In this document: positions 1 through 8,342 of the stretch, one piece after another
Layout of the letters: the number at the start of each line of letters is the position of its first letter
Position numbering within the stretch: the stretch's first letter is position 1
NCBI RefSeq assembly: GCF_020297485.1
Contig: NZ_JAIWZC010000001.1
Span: 4,092,001 to 4,156,000 of the forward strand
DNA from: Enterocloster clostridioformis
GTDB lineage: Bacteria > Bacillota > Clostridia > Lachnospirales > Lachnospiraceae
Length of the DNA: 64,000 nt
Direction: 5' to 3'
Notes under the pieces: generated by a model
What the model was told of the DNA's origin: nothing
Databases searched by the model: none
What the model saw: only the letters and a program-made list of their open reading frames with translations
Program-made: the position numbers and the translations under genes

Positions 1-686
1 TCTTTCAGGGCGCCGCTGGCATCATAGTAACCGCCGCGGGTTTCCACGCCCATGTCCTCCAGGGCGGAAATCTGCACAGATTCAATATAGCGGGAATTCC
101 ACACGTCTGTAAAAATAGGATTGGAAAACCGGATTGCCTGGATATTGCGGACCATTTCCTTTCCGAGGTAGTGATCGATGCGGTAAATATGCTCCGGGCC
201 AAAGAATGCCTCCAGCTCTGTGTTAAGGGCTGTGGCCGCGGCCAGATTCTCTCCAAAGGGCTTTTCCAGTATCACTTTGCCGGAGGAGGAACCATGGACC
301 AGTTTAAGTCCCTCTGTGATGGCGCTGAAAAAACGGGGAGCCACAGCAAAGTAAAAGATGTGGGAGCTGATATCATTTTCCCTGTAATAATGATTCAGCC
401 CATGATATGCTTCCAAACGGGAAAAATCCATCCGGTAATAATCTATTTTTTCTGAGAAACGGTCAAATGCTTTTTCCTCAAAGGAGAGCCGGGTGAATTT
501 CTCCACCCAGTCCCTGGAAATCCGACGGTAATGGCTGCTGTCGTAGTCGCGGCGGCCAATGATGGTGATGCGGCTGTCTTGGGGAAGCTTTCCGGTGATA
601 TCCATGGTGTAAAGAGCGGGAAGAAGCTTGCGGAAGGTGAGATCCCCGGTGCCTCCGAAGATGGTAAGGTTAGTGCTGATTATCAT
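1..686 (-). CDS. zwf: Glucose-6-phosphate 1-dehydrogenase, N-terminal part (runs off the window)
   Basis: Oxidises glucose 6-phosphate to 6-phosphogluconolactone with NADP+, the first step of the oxidative pentose phosphate pathway. About 228 residues are present. The start at 686 gives a protein opening MIISTNLTIFGGTGDLTFRK, with the family's GGTGDLxxRK nucleotide-binding loop. Near the window edge the frame reads GVETRGGYYDASGAL, also typical. An AGGAGGT site lies just upstream, inside the end of gnd, and the start overlaps the gnd stop by 17 bp, so the two are translationally coupled. The gene is last in the pgl-gnd-zwf operon. Only the 3' half is missing, because of the window boundary. 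Confidence 0.93.
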   Translation of the reverse strand, partial: MIISTNLTIFGGTGDLTFRKLLPALYTMDITGKLPQDSRITIIGRRDYDSSHYRRISRDWVEKFTRLSFEEKAFDRFSEKIDYYRMDFSRLEAYHGLNHYYRENDISSHIFYFAVAPRFFSAITEGLKLVHGSSSGKVILEKPFGENLAAATALNTELEAFFGPEHIYRIDHYLGKEMVRNIQAIRFSNPIFTDVWNSRYIESVQISALEDMGVETRGGYYDASGALK

Positions 687-2094
687 TTGCCCACCTCCAT
701 TCATGGTGGAATACGCCTTCGCGGTCTGTTCTCTCATAGGTGTGGGCTCCAAAGCAGTCGCGCTGGGCCTGGATTAAATTGGCGCCTGCTGCCTTTGCCC
801 GGAATTCGTCCAGGTAGGACACAGCGTTGCAGAGGGCGGGAATGGGAAGGCCGTTCATGACGCCTGTGGAGACAGCCTGGCGCAGGCTGTCCTGATGCTC
901 ATTGATGCGGGACAGGAAGAAGCGGTCGAATATGAGGCTTTCCGGCTTTGGCTCAGCTTCAAATGCGTGGGTGATGTCATTTAAGAAAACAGCCTGGATG
1001 ATGCATCCCGCGCGGAATATGGAAGCAATTTTCCCCAGGTCCAGATTCCAGCCGTACAGCCTGGATGCATCCTGCATCAGGGAGAAACCCTGGGCATAAG
1101 CGATGATCTTCCCTGTATACAGGGCTTCGCGGACCATGGCCGCAAATGCCTCTTTATCAGGGGAGAGGCTGACAGCCGGGGAATGGATAAGCTCCCATGC
1201 TTTTTCTCTTTCATCCAGATGGTTGGACATGATGCGGGCCGTGCAGGCAGAGGTAATCATGGAGATATCCACGCCTTGCTTCAGGGCTTCTATGCTGGCC
1301 CACCTTCCGGTTCCTTTCTGTTTGGCGCTGTCTTTGATGCGGTCAATGAGCTCTCCGTCCGCCAGGTCGTCAGCCTCCCGGAAGATACCGGCAGTAATGC
1401 CAATCAGGTAGCTGTGAAGCTCCCCGTCGTTCCAGGATTTAAAGATATGAGCCAGATCCTGATTGGTGAACCCGCCCACATATTTTAACAGCAGATAGGA
1501 TTCTGCAATCAGCTGCATATCCGCGTACTCAATCCCGTTATGGACCATTTTTACATAATGTCCTGCCCCGTCCGGGCCAATGTAGGAGCAGCAGGGCTCG
1601 TCCATGGCCCTGGCGGCAATGGCTTCCAGTATGGGGCGCACTGATTCGTAAGCACCGGCATTGCCTCCGGGCATGATGGAGGGACCGAACCGTGCGCCTT
1701 CCTCCCCTCCGGAGATGCCTACCCCCAGGTAGTGGATTCCCTTCTCTGCCAGCAGGGCTGCCCGCCTTCTGGTATCCTCAAAAAATGAATTCCCTCCGTC
1801 CAGTATCATGTCCCCCTCTTCCAGAAGGGGAACCAGCTGTTCTATGACGGCGTCCACCGGTTTGCCGGCCTGGATCATCAGCATTACCTTACGGGGACGT
1901 GAGAGGGCGTCTGTCAGTCTGTTCAGGTCATAAAAGGGAGTCAGGTTCTCATGAGGATGGTCTCTCATGACCTGCTGTGTGACAGCGGCGCTGCGGTTAT
2001 AACCGCCCACCTTAAATCCGTGGTCAGCCATATTCAGGGCAAGGCTTCTGCCCATAACGGAAAGTCCTACGATTCCAATATCAAGTTTTGTCAT
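670..2094 (-). CDS. gnd: 6-phosphogluconate dehydrogenase, decarboxylating
   Basis: Converts 6-phosphogluconate to ribulose 5-phosphate, CO2 and NADPH in the cytosol. At 474 aa it has the usual family length. The N-terminus carries the NADP Rossmann signature GLSVMGRSLALNMADHG followed by the NR(S) pair. DGGNSFFEDT and YVKMVHNGIEYADMQLIAE are the substrate and catalytic blocks, the latter with the catalytic lysine and asparagine. The KGTGRW loop is in the helical C-terminal domain. It lies 30 bp after the lactonase gene and overlaps zwf, so one message should encode all three enzymes. Confidence 0.95.
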   Translation of the reverse strand: MTKLDIGIVGLSVMGRSLALNMADHGFKVGGYNRSAAVTQQVMRDHPHENLTPFYDLNRLTDALSRPRKVMLMIQAGKPVDAVIEQLVPLLEEGDMILDGGNSFFEDTRRRAALLAEKGIHYLGVGISGGEEGARFGPSIMPGGNAGAYESVRPILEAIAARAMDEPCCSYIGPDGAGHYVKMVHNGIEYADMQLIAESYLLLKYVGGFTNQDLAHIFKSWNDGELHSYLIGITAGIFREADDLADGELIDRIKDSAKQKGTGRWASIEALKQGVDISMITSACTARIMSNHLDEREKAWELIHSPAVSLSPDKEAFAAMVREALYTGKIIAYAQGFSLMQDASRLYGWNLDLGKIASIFRAGCIIQAVFLNDITHAFEAEPKPESLIFDRFFLSRINEHQDSLRQAVSTGVMNGLPIPALCNAVSYLDEFRAKAAGANLIQAQRDCFGAHTYERTDREGVFHHEWRWANDNQH

Positions 2095-2124
2095 TCTGTT
2101 ACCTCCTATCAGGTGAAATCCGGG

Positions 2125-3219
2125 TTAGATAGTATGTTGGGAAAGAACAATGGAAACAGCTTCCGGCGCAGGTACGCGGGAACATATGTCCATGAGCCGA
2201 CCTGTTTCCTGGTTAATCTGAAAGCTTACAAGGCCGCCCCGTGTGCGGTTGGCAACCAATAGATACCGGCCGTCCGGCGTAAGAACCATGTCGCGGGGAT
2301 GGATGCCGCCGCATCCTGTTTGCTGGATTTGCGCAAGACAGCCATGGTCAATCTTAAAAACCGTTATGACCTCGGCAAATCGGGTGGACACATACAAAAA
2401 GCGTTCGTCCGGCGATAAACGTATGGCAGCCGATGCAGGCGGTTCCTCATATACTGCGTCCGAAGGCAGGATGGAACAGATATGCAGGAGCCTCATGGAA
2501 AAGTCAGGAAGGGATATACTGTTATGGCTGCTGTCCGTCCCTGCGGCAGCATCTTCTGTCAGACTGTAGACAAAGACCTGATTGCTCAGCTCACTGACAA
2601 GGAACAACTGCTTATGGTCCCTGTCAAAAATTCCGTGGCGGGGACCGGTTCCCGTGTCAAAGGCCAGCTCAGATACAAGGGAAAAATCCTTCTGACAGTC
2701 AAACACCATCACTTTATCCAGTAGCAGGCAGGGAACCATCATATAGTGGCTGTGAAATAAAATCTGATGGCATCCGGCCTTGGGCGCAATGAGGATTCTT
2801 TTGGCCAGTTCAAGGTACGGGCGGGCGGGCCGCTTTTCATGTCCATGAGAACCTGCCTCATATTTTATCCCGTATATCAGTATGGTACCTTCATGGTAGT
2901 TAGCCGTGTATATATAACGGTCATCCCGGACCACGTAGCAGGCCGGCGAGGACTCCTCAAAGACTTCCGCTGCCGGTGAGGCAGAGGCATTATCTTTATT
3001 ATGGGCCGTATCTAAAAGACATATCCCGGACCGGCCCTCTCTTTTTAATGGGGAAGCCAGCAGAGAATCCTTCAGGGAAAGAAACTTACAATCAGGGGCT
3101 TCATAATATAATTCGGGATAAGACATTGCACCGTTTCTTAAATCAATGGTAAAACGGTAAATGCCCAGGCTTTCAGGCGAGGCATAGGTACCGAGAAATC
3201 CGGTGAGGCTGTTGTTCAT
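2125..3219 (-). CDS. pgl: 6-phosphogluconolactonase, beta-propeller (YbhE/lactonase) type
   Basis: Hydrolyses 6-phosphogluconolactone to 6-phosphogluconate, the step between zwf and gnd. The 364-aa protein starts MNNSLTGFLGTYASPESLGIYRF and has repeated blade strands such as FLYVSTRFAEVITVFKID, GGIHPRDMVLTPDGRYLLVANR and VVRDDRYIYTANYHEGTI. These are typical of the seven-bladed lactonase family (PF10282), not the NagB-like Pgl. It is the first gene of the operon, with an AAGGAA site before the ATG and a near-consensus promoter upstream. The exact substrate rests on family plus context: completing the three-enzyme oxidative branch is a strong argument. Confidence 0.88.
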   Translation of the reverse strand: MNNSLTGFLGTYASPESLGIYRFTIDLRNGAMSYPELYYEAPDCKFLSLKDSLLASPLKREGRSGICLLDTAHNKDNASASPAAEVFEESSPACYVVRDDRYIYTANYHEGTILIYGIKYEAGSHGHEKRPARPYLELAKRILIAPKAGCHQILFHSHYMMVPCLLLDKVMVFDCQKDFSLVSELAFDTGTGPRHGIFDRDHKQLFLVSELSNQVFVYSLTEDAAAGTDSSHNSISLPDFSMRLLHICSILPSDAVYEEPPASAAIRLSPDERFLYVSTRFAEVITVFKIDHGCLAQIQQTGCGGIHPRDMVLTPDGRYLLVANRTRGGLVSFQINQETGRLMDICSRVPAPEAVSIVLSQHTI

Positions 3220-3273
3220 GGCAATTCCTTTCTGAGCAAACTGTAATCAAATAAACATCAGTTGCTATCTGTA

Positions 3274-3302
3274 ATTATAAAAGTTACAGTACTATATGTC
3301 AA
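3274..3302 (-). promoter_or_regulatory. Sigma-70 promoter of the pgl-gnd-zwf operon
   Basis: On the minus strand TTGACA, a 17-bp spacer and TATAAT match the vegetative consensus exactly. The -10 box is about 55 bp before the pgl start. The remaining intergenic DNA to 3508 shows no gene. Confidence 0.85.
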
Positions 3303-3508
3303 GTGATATTTGGTACTATTTTACGGGATAATTTTTTGAATGCCTTTTTGGATGTTTTTAGAATGCGCCATATTTATGGATTGATGCAATATAGAGGGTT
3401 TGGAATGAATGGAACTAGAAATATAAATGTTGGAAAATCGGACGTCAGGTGAGAGGACAATATGTTTTATGAATTCAGCGGTCTGCGCAGCAAACCGGAT
3501 ATAAGGTA

Positions 3509-4989
3509 TTACTTTGCAGGATAGAATCCGCTGGGAGCCTCGGACAGATTAATCATGATATTCTTCATCTGTGTGTAGTGCTCCAGAATAACCTTATGGG
3601 TCTCACGGCCAATACCGGACTCCTTGTAGCCGCCGAAGGGTGAGCCCTCCGGAATCTGATTGTATGTATTGACCCACATACGTCCTGTCTCAATGCCGCG
3701 GGATACGCGGATGGCGCGGTTTAAGTCGCGGGTCCAGACAGCGCCGCCAAGGCCGTAAGCATTGTCGTTGGCCATGCGGATGACCTCGTCCTCGTCCTTG
3801 AATTTAAGGATACAGGCCACCGGTCCGAAGATCTCCTCCTGGGCAACACGCATATCATTGGTCACGTCAGCCAGCAGGGTGGGACGCATGAAGCAGCCCT
3901 TTGCCAGTTCGCCTTCTGTTAAGCGTTCCCCGCCGCAGATCAGGCGGGCGCCTTCCTGCCTGCCGATTTCCACATAGCTTAAAATCTTTTCCGGCTGGCG
4001 TTCGTTGATCTGGCTGCCCATCTGGGTCTCAGGATCCCATGATACGCCTACCTTAACATTGTTAAATGCCTTTACAGCGTCCTCAAGGAACTTATCATAA
4101 ATACCCTCATGTACGAATACACGGGAGCCCGCGCAGCATACCTGGCCCTGATTGAACAGGATGCCTAACTGGAGACCGTCAATGGCCTGCTCCCAGTTGC
4201 AGTCCAGGAAGAAGATGTTGGCGGATTTTCCTCCTAATTCCAGGGGGGCCGGGATAAGACGGCCGGCTGCGGCCAGGGCTACCTGACGTCCTGCCTCGGT
4301 GGAGCCGGTAAATGCCAGCTTTCTGAAGCCCTTGTGGTCAAGCATATACTGGCCTGACTTGGATCCGGAACCGGTTATCACGTTGAATACGCCTTTAGGA
4401 ATGACATCCTGTACCAGGCGGGCAAATTCAAGGACGGAAAGGGATGTGTCGCTGGATGGTTTAGATACGCTGCAGCATCCGGCTGCCGGGACCGGAGCCA
4501 GCTTCCACGCTGCCATAAGGAACGGGAAGTTCCGGGGAACAATCTGTCCTACAACGCCAATCGGTTCACGTAATATCAGGGAAAGGAACTGCTCATCCAG
4601 TATATTGGCGCTGCCTTCCTCTGCCGTGATGCAGCCCGCAAAGTAGCGGAAGTGTTTTGCGCTCAGCGGAATATCGATGGCCATGGTTTCGCGGATTGGC
4701 TTGCCGTTGTCCAGGGATTCTACCATAGCCAGGTGCTCTGTATTCGCGTCGATGATGTCAGCAATTTTATTCAGGATGGCAGCGCGTTCACTGGTAGGAA
4801 CCTTCTTCCATGTCTCAAATGCTTTCCATGCTTCCCTGACAGCATCATCCACGTCTTCCTTGGCAGCCTGAGCACACTCAGCCAGCTTTTCTCCATTGGC
4901 AGGGCACTAAAGAATTCACCATCAGAAGCGTCACGCCACTGTCCCCCTATAAAAAGCTGATACCTGTTCTGAAGTTCTGGTTTGTTCAT
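3509..4989 (-). pseudogene. Aldehyde dehydrogenase, frameshifted near codon 28
   Basis: NAD(P)-dependent aldehyde dehydrogenase family, about 490 aa when joined. The start at 4989 follows AGGAGGTATTAC and gives MNKPELQNRYQLFIGGQWRDASDGEFFS. Near 4903-4909 the frame breaks: the rest (PANGEKLAECAQAAKEDV onward) is in another frame, right after an in-frame TAG. One missing base restores a normal N-terminus. The catalytic glutamate (LELGGKS) and cysteine (NQGQVCCAGS) are intact. The near-invariant PWNFP block reads PRNFP, and two other core positions in the next 20 residues also look substituted. This is a decayed gene or, for the frameshift alone, a sequencing error. Confidence 0.8.
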
Positions 4990-5153
4990 GTAATACCTCC
5001 TTGTTTTGTGTTGTTGCACTCCTATAAATAAGGCTTATAAAAGCCTTGCTTCCGATTACATTAACTACCATATCATTTTCATGTAAAAAAGCATTATTTG
5101 TTAAATTGTTTTCATAATAGTTTTTACTTTGACAAATTTTCAGTTATTATAAA

Positions 5154-5182
5154 TTGATATAAAGGGAAAGTCACGCTATAAT
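5154..5182 (+). promoter_or_regulatory. Promoter upstream of the cas operon
   Basis: TTGATA, 17-bp spacer and TATAAT lie about 280 bp before the cas3 start. A second weaker possibility is TTGACA at 5391-5396, with AT-rich sequence and TATAAT at 5426-5431 but poor spacing. The DNA between is GC-rich and contains no recognised gene. A 20-codon frame with its own AGGAG site (5261-5323) is discussed under findings. Confidence 0.6.
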
Positions 5183-5461
5183 GACTGTCCCGAATACCCC
5201 AGGTGCGCGCGGGCCAGAGGGAAGGGGTGCTGTATTGGGTATCCGGATGAGGAGACTCAGATGGTACAGGCCGGGGAGTGCAGGGCCGAGGATGGATTTC
5301 CGCTGTTTGCGGGGGAAGAGTAGGTGTATCTGGGGTTATGGCGGAATAAAAGAAATATTTATCTTTATACAAAAACGGACATGGTGATATTTGACAAGGT
5401 TATTTAATTTAAGATAAAAATATGTTATAATTTGTACAATGTAAAGGGAAGGGGGGAACAT

Positions 5462-7639
5462 ATGCAATACTACGCGCACATCAGCGACGACAAGATGCGA
5501 AGGCAGACAGTGAAGGAGCATCTGACAGGGACGGCCAGGCGTTCTGAACTGTTCGCAGAGGCTTTCCGGTGCGGAGCATGGGGGTATGGATGCGGAATTC
5601 TGCACGACATTGGAAAATATACCCAGGGATTCATAAAGCGTCTGGAAGGCGGTTCCATTACAGACCATGCCACGGCGGGGGCCCAGGAGATGATGGGGCT
5701 GTATGCCAGGACCAACCCGCTGGCTGCTTATTGCGCCGCTTACTGTATCAGCGGCCACCATTCGGGACTTCTGGACGGGGGAAGGAACGGCGACACGGCA
5801 GGGGAGGCCACGCTTCAGGGAAGGCTTAAGAAGCAGTTAGAGGATTACAGCCCATACAAGGATGAAGTTGAGATGCCGGATTTTCCCGGGCTGCCTTTGA
5901 GACAAATAGGCAAGGGAGGATTCAGCCTGTCATTTTTCATCAGAATGCTGTTTTCATGCCTTGTGGACGGAGATTATCTGGATACGGAGCAATTTATGCT
6001 GGGACACGATGCGGGAAGGGGGGACCATGATTGTATGGACGTCCTTCTCAGGCGTCTGGAAAGCCATGTGGAATCCTGGCTTTCCAATGATGATTTGATA
6101 TCTGTAAATGGAAGAAGGACGGCTATACTGAAGGCATGTCTGCAGGCAGGCAGAAGGAAGCAGGGACTGTACCAGCTCACGGTACCTACCGGCGGAGGCA
6201 AGACCATATCCTCCCTTGGGTTTGCCCTGCGCCACGCAGTGGAACATGGTCTTGACCGGATTATTTATGTGATCCCGTATACGAGTATCATCGAACAGAA
6301 CGCCCAGGTATTTAAGGAAATCCTGGGAAAGAAAAATGTTCTGGAAAACCATTGTAATGTGACGTATGAGGACAATGAGAGCGCCCGGGAGTTAAAATTG
6401 GAACAGTTGGCCGCCGAGAATTGGGATAAGCCGGTGGTGGTCACTACAAATGTCCAATTTTTTGAATCACTCTTTGCCTCCAGGACTTCGGTATGCCGCA
6501 AACTGCATAACATTGCCAACAGTGTGATCATATTTGATGAGGCACAAATGCTGCCGGTGAAATATCTGATGCCATGTATTCGGGCTGTCAGCGAGCTTAT
6601 ATGTAATTATCACTGCACGGCTGTTATCTGTACGGCTACCCAGCCGTCCCTGCAGCCCTTCTTTCCTGCAAAGATACAGGAACTGGAGGCGGCGGAACTA
6701 TGTCCGGTTGTAAAAGGACAATATGATTTTTTCAAAAGAACAAGGATACACCTGGCAGGACGGATATCCCAGGAGCATCTGGTGAAGGAGCTGGAAGGCC
6801 GGCATCAGGTCCTTTGTATCCTGAACAGCAGAAAGCGTGTACAGCGTATCTACGAGTCCATTGAGGACCGGGGAACGTATCATTTATCCACATTGATGTA
6901 TCCAAAGCACAGGAAGGAGCTTTTGAAGGAGATTCGCGGCCGTCTGTCATCAGGAGAACCGTGCCGGCTTATTTCCACCAGCCTGGTGGAAGCAGGCGTG
7001 GATTTTGACTTTCCGGCCGTATACAGGGAGCTGGCCGGAATTGACAGCGTGATCCAGGCTGCCGGAAGGTGCAACAGGGAGGGAAAGAGGGATCCGGAAG
7101 AATGCATTACTCAGGTATTTACTTTGGAGGAAGAGGAGGATATCCATATACCACAGGAATTAAAACTGCCTATTTCAGTTGCGGGGCAGATTGTGGGAAA
7201 GTATGAAGATATATCATCGCCGGAGGCCATTGGAGAATATTTCACCAGGCTGTACCGGTATAAAGGGGAGGGATTGGACGCAAAGGATGTGGTGGAGCAG
7301 TTTGAGCAGGGAAGCCGTTCCTTCATGTTTCCATTTGCATCAGTGGCTTCCGGGTTCCGCCTGATTGAGAGTAATACCAGGACCATTTTAATTGATACAG
7401 AGCCGGAAGCAGCGCAGATTGCCATGCAAATCCGGCGGGGAGAGCATAACAGGGAGCTTATCAGGCAGGCGGGACAGTACTGTGTAAATGTTTTTGAACA
7501 TGATTTTGAAGCGTTAAACGGCGCTGGCCGCCTTGAACAGATAGACCAGGAATTTTATGTTCTGAGGAATAAGGAGCAGTATACAAGGGAGAGAGGACTT
7601 GTGATTGACGTAAGCCGCGGCGATGCCGTCATGTTTTGA
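5462..7639 (+). CDS. cas3: CRISPR-associated nuclease/helicase Cas3, type I-C
   Basis: Effector that degrades DNA recruited by the I-C Cascade. The 725-aa protein starts at 5462 after GGGAAGGGGGG. The HD nuclease domain is N-terminal, with LHDIGKY near residues 47-53 and GHHSGLLDGG near residue 100. The superfamily 2 helicase follows, with Walker A TGGGKT near residue 245, FDEAQ Walker B near 358 and the CTATQP motif III block. Helicase C-terminal motifs STSLVEAGVDFD and QAAGRCNREG are present. HD and helicase are fused in one chain, as usual for I-C. It is the first gene of the cas operon. Confidence 0.95.
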   Translation: MQYYAHISDDKMRRQTVKEHLTGTARRSELFAEAFRCGAWGYGCGILHDIGKYTQGFIKRLEGGSITDHATAGAQEMMGLYARTNPLAAYCAAYCISGHHSGLLDGGRNGDTAGEATLQGRLKKQLEDYSPYKDEVEMPDFPGLPLRQIGKGGFSLSFFIRMLFSCLVDGDYLDTEQFMLGHDAGRGDHDCMDVLLRRLESHVESWLSNDDLISVNGRRTAILKACLQAGRRKQGLYQLTVPTGGGKTISSLGFALRHAVEHGLDRIIYVIPYTSIIEQNAQVFKEILGKKNVLENHCNVTYEDNESARELKLEQLAAENWDKPVVVTTNVQFFESLFASRTSVCRKLHNIANSVIIFDEAQMLPVKYLMPCIRAVSELICNYHCTAVICTATQPSLQPFFPAKIQELEAAELCPVVKGQYDFFKRTRIHLAGRISQEHLVKELEGRHQVLCILNSRKRVQRIYESIEDRGTYHLSTLMYPKHRKELLKEIRGRLSSGEPCRLISTSLVEAGVDFDFPAVYRELAGIDSVIQAAGRCNREGKRDPEECITQVFTLEEEEDIHIPQELKLPISVAGQIVGKYEDISSPEAIGEYFTRLYRYKGEGLDAKDVVEQFEQGSRSFMFPFASVASGFRLIESNTRTILIDTEPEAAQIAMQIRRGEHNRELIRQAGQYCVNVFEHDFEALNGAGRLEQIDQEFYVLRNKEQYTRERGLVIDVSRGDAVMF

Positions 7640-7682
7640 GTCCCCTTCATGAAAATGGCGTATGCCGGAAAGGAGTGAAGTG

Positions 7683-8342
7683 ATGAGCCGAGGAGTACGG
7701 GTCCGGATGTGGGGGGATTATGCCCTTTTCAGCCGCCCTGAGATGAAGGTGGAACGGTGCAGCTATGATGTTATGACTCCCTCCGCCGCAAGGGGTATGC
7801 TGGAGGCCGTCTACTGGCATCCGGGGATGCGGTGGGTGATTGACAAAATCTATGTGAGAAAACCCATCCAGTTTACCAGCATCCGAAGAAATGAGGTAAA
7901 GAGCAAGGTATTGGCAGGAAATGTATTGTCTGCTATAAACGGGGGAGGAAAACCGCTGTATATAAGCAGCAGGGAGGAAATCGTACAGAGAGCGGCCATT
8001 CTTCTGCGGGATGTGGAATATGTGGTTGAGGCTCACTTTGAGATGACCCCCAAGGCAGTCCCAGGGGATAATGAGGGTAAGTTTAAGGACATTATTATGC
8101 GCCGGCTCCGCAGGGGTGAGTGCTATCACAGACCGTATTTTGGATGCCGGGAATTTCCTGCCCAGTTTGCCCTTTATGAAGAGGAGGAGGTAGACACTGC
8201 ATATGCCGGAACGGAGAGGGATTTGGGGTATATGCTGTTTGACTTTGATTACTCAGATACAGAGGACATTAAACCCATGTTTTTCAGGGCCGTCATGAAG
8301 GATGGTGTTCTGGATGTAAGGAATTGTGAGGTGGTGCGATGA
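7683..8342 (+). CDS. cas5c: Cas5c (Cas5d), pre-crRNA processing endonuclease
   Basis: In type I-C systems Cas5 replaces Cas6: it cuts pre-crRNA at the base of the repeat hairpin and stays in Cascade. The 219-aa product opens MSRGVRVRMWGDYALFSRPEMKVE and continues with SYDVMTPSAARGMLEAVYWHP, the Cas5 Dvulg signature. An upstream ATG at 7662 exists, but AGGAG at 7671-7675 sits seven bases before 7683, so the later start is chosen. The stop codon overlaps the start of cas8c by four bases. Confidence 0.93.
   Translation: MSRGVRVRMWGDYALFSRPEMKVERCSYDVMTPSAARGMLEAVYWHPGMRWVIDKIYVRKPIQFTSIRRNEVKSKVLAGNVLSAINGGGKPLYISSREEIVQRAAILLRDVEYVVEAHFEMTPKAVPGDNEGKFKDIIMRRLRRGECYHRPYFGCREFPAQFALYEEEEVDTAYAGTERDLGYMLFDFDYSDTEDIKPMFFRAVMKDGVLDVRNCEVVR

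Noticed and set aside
5181..5387. 68-codon frame between the promoter and cas3
   Set aside because: Arg/Gly-rich translation of GC-rich leader, with no ribosome site and no recognisable motif.
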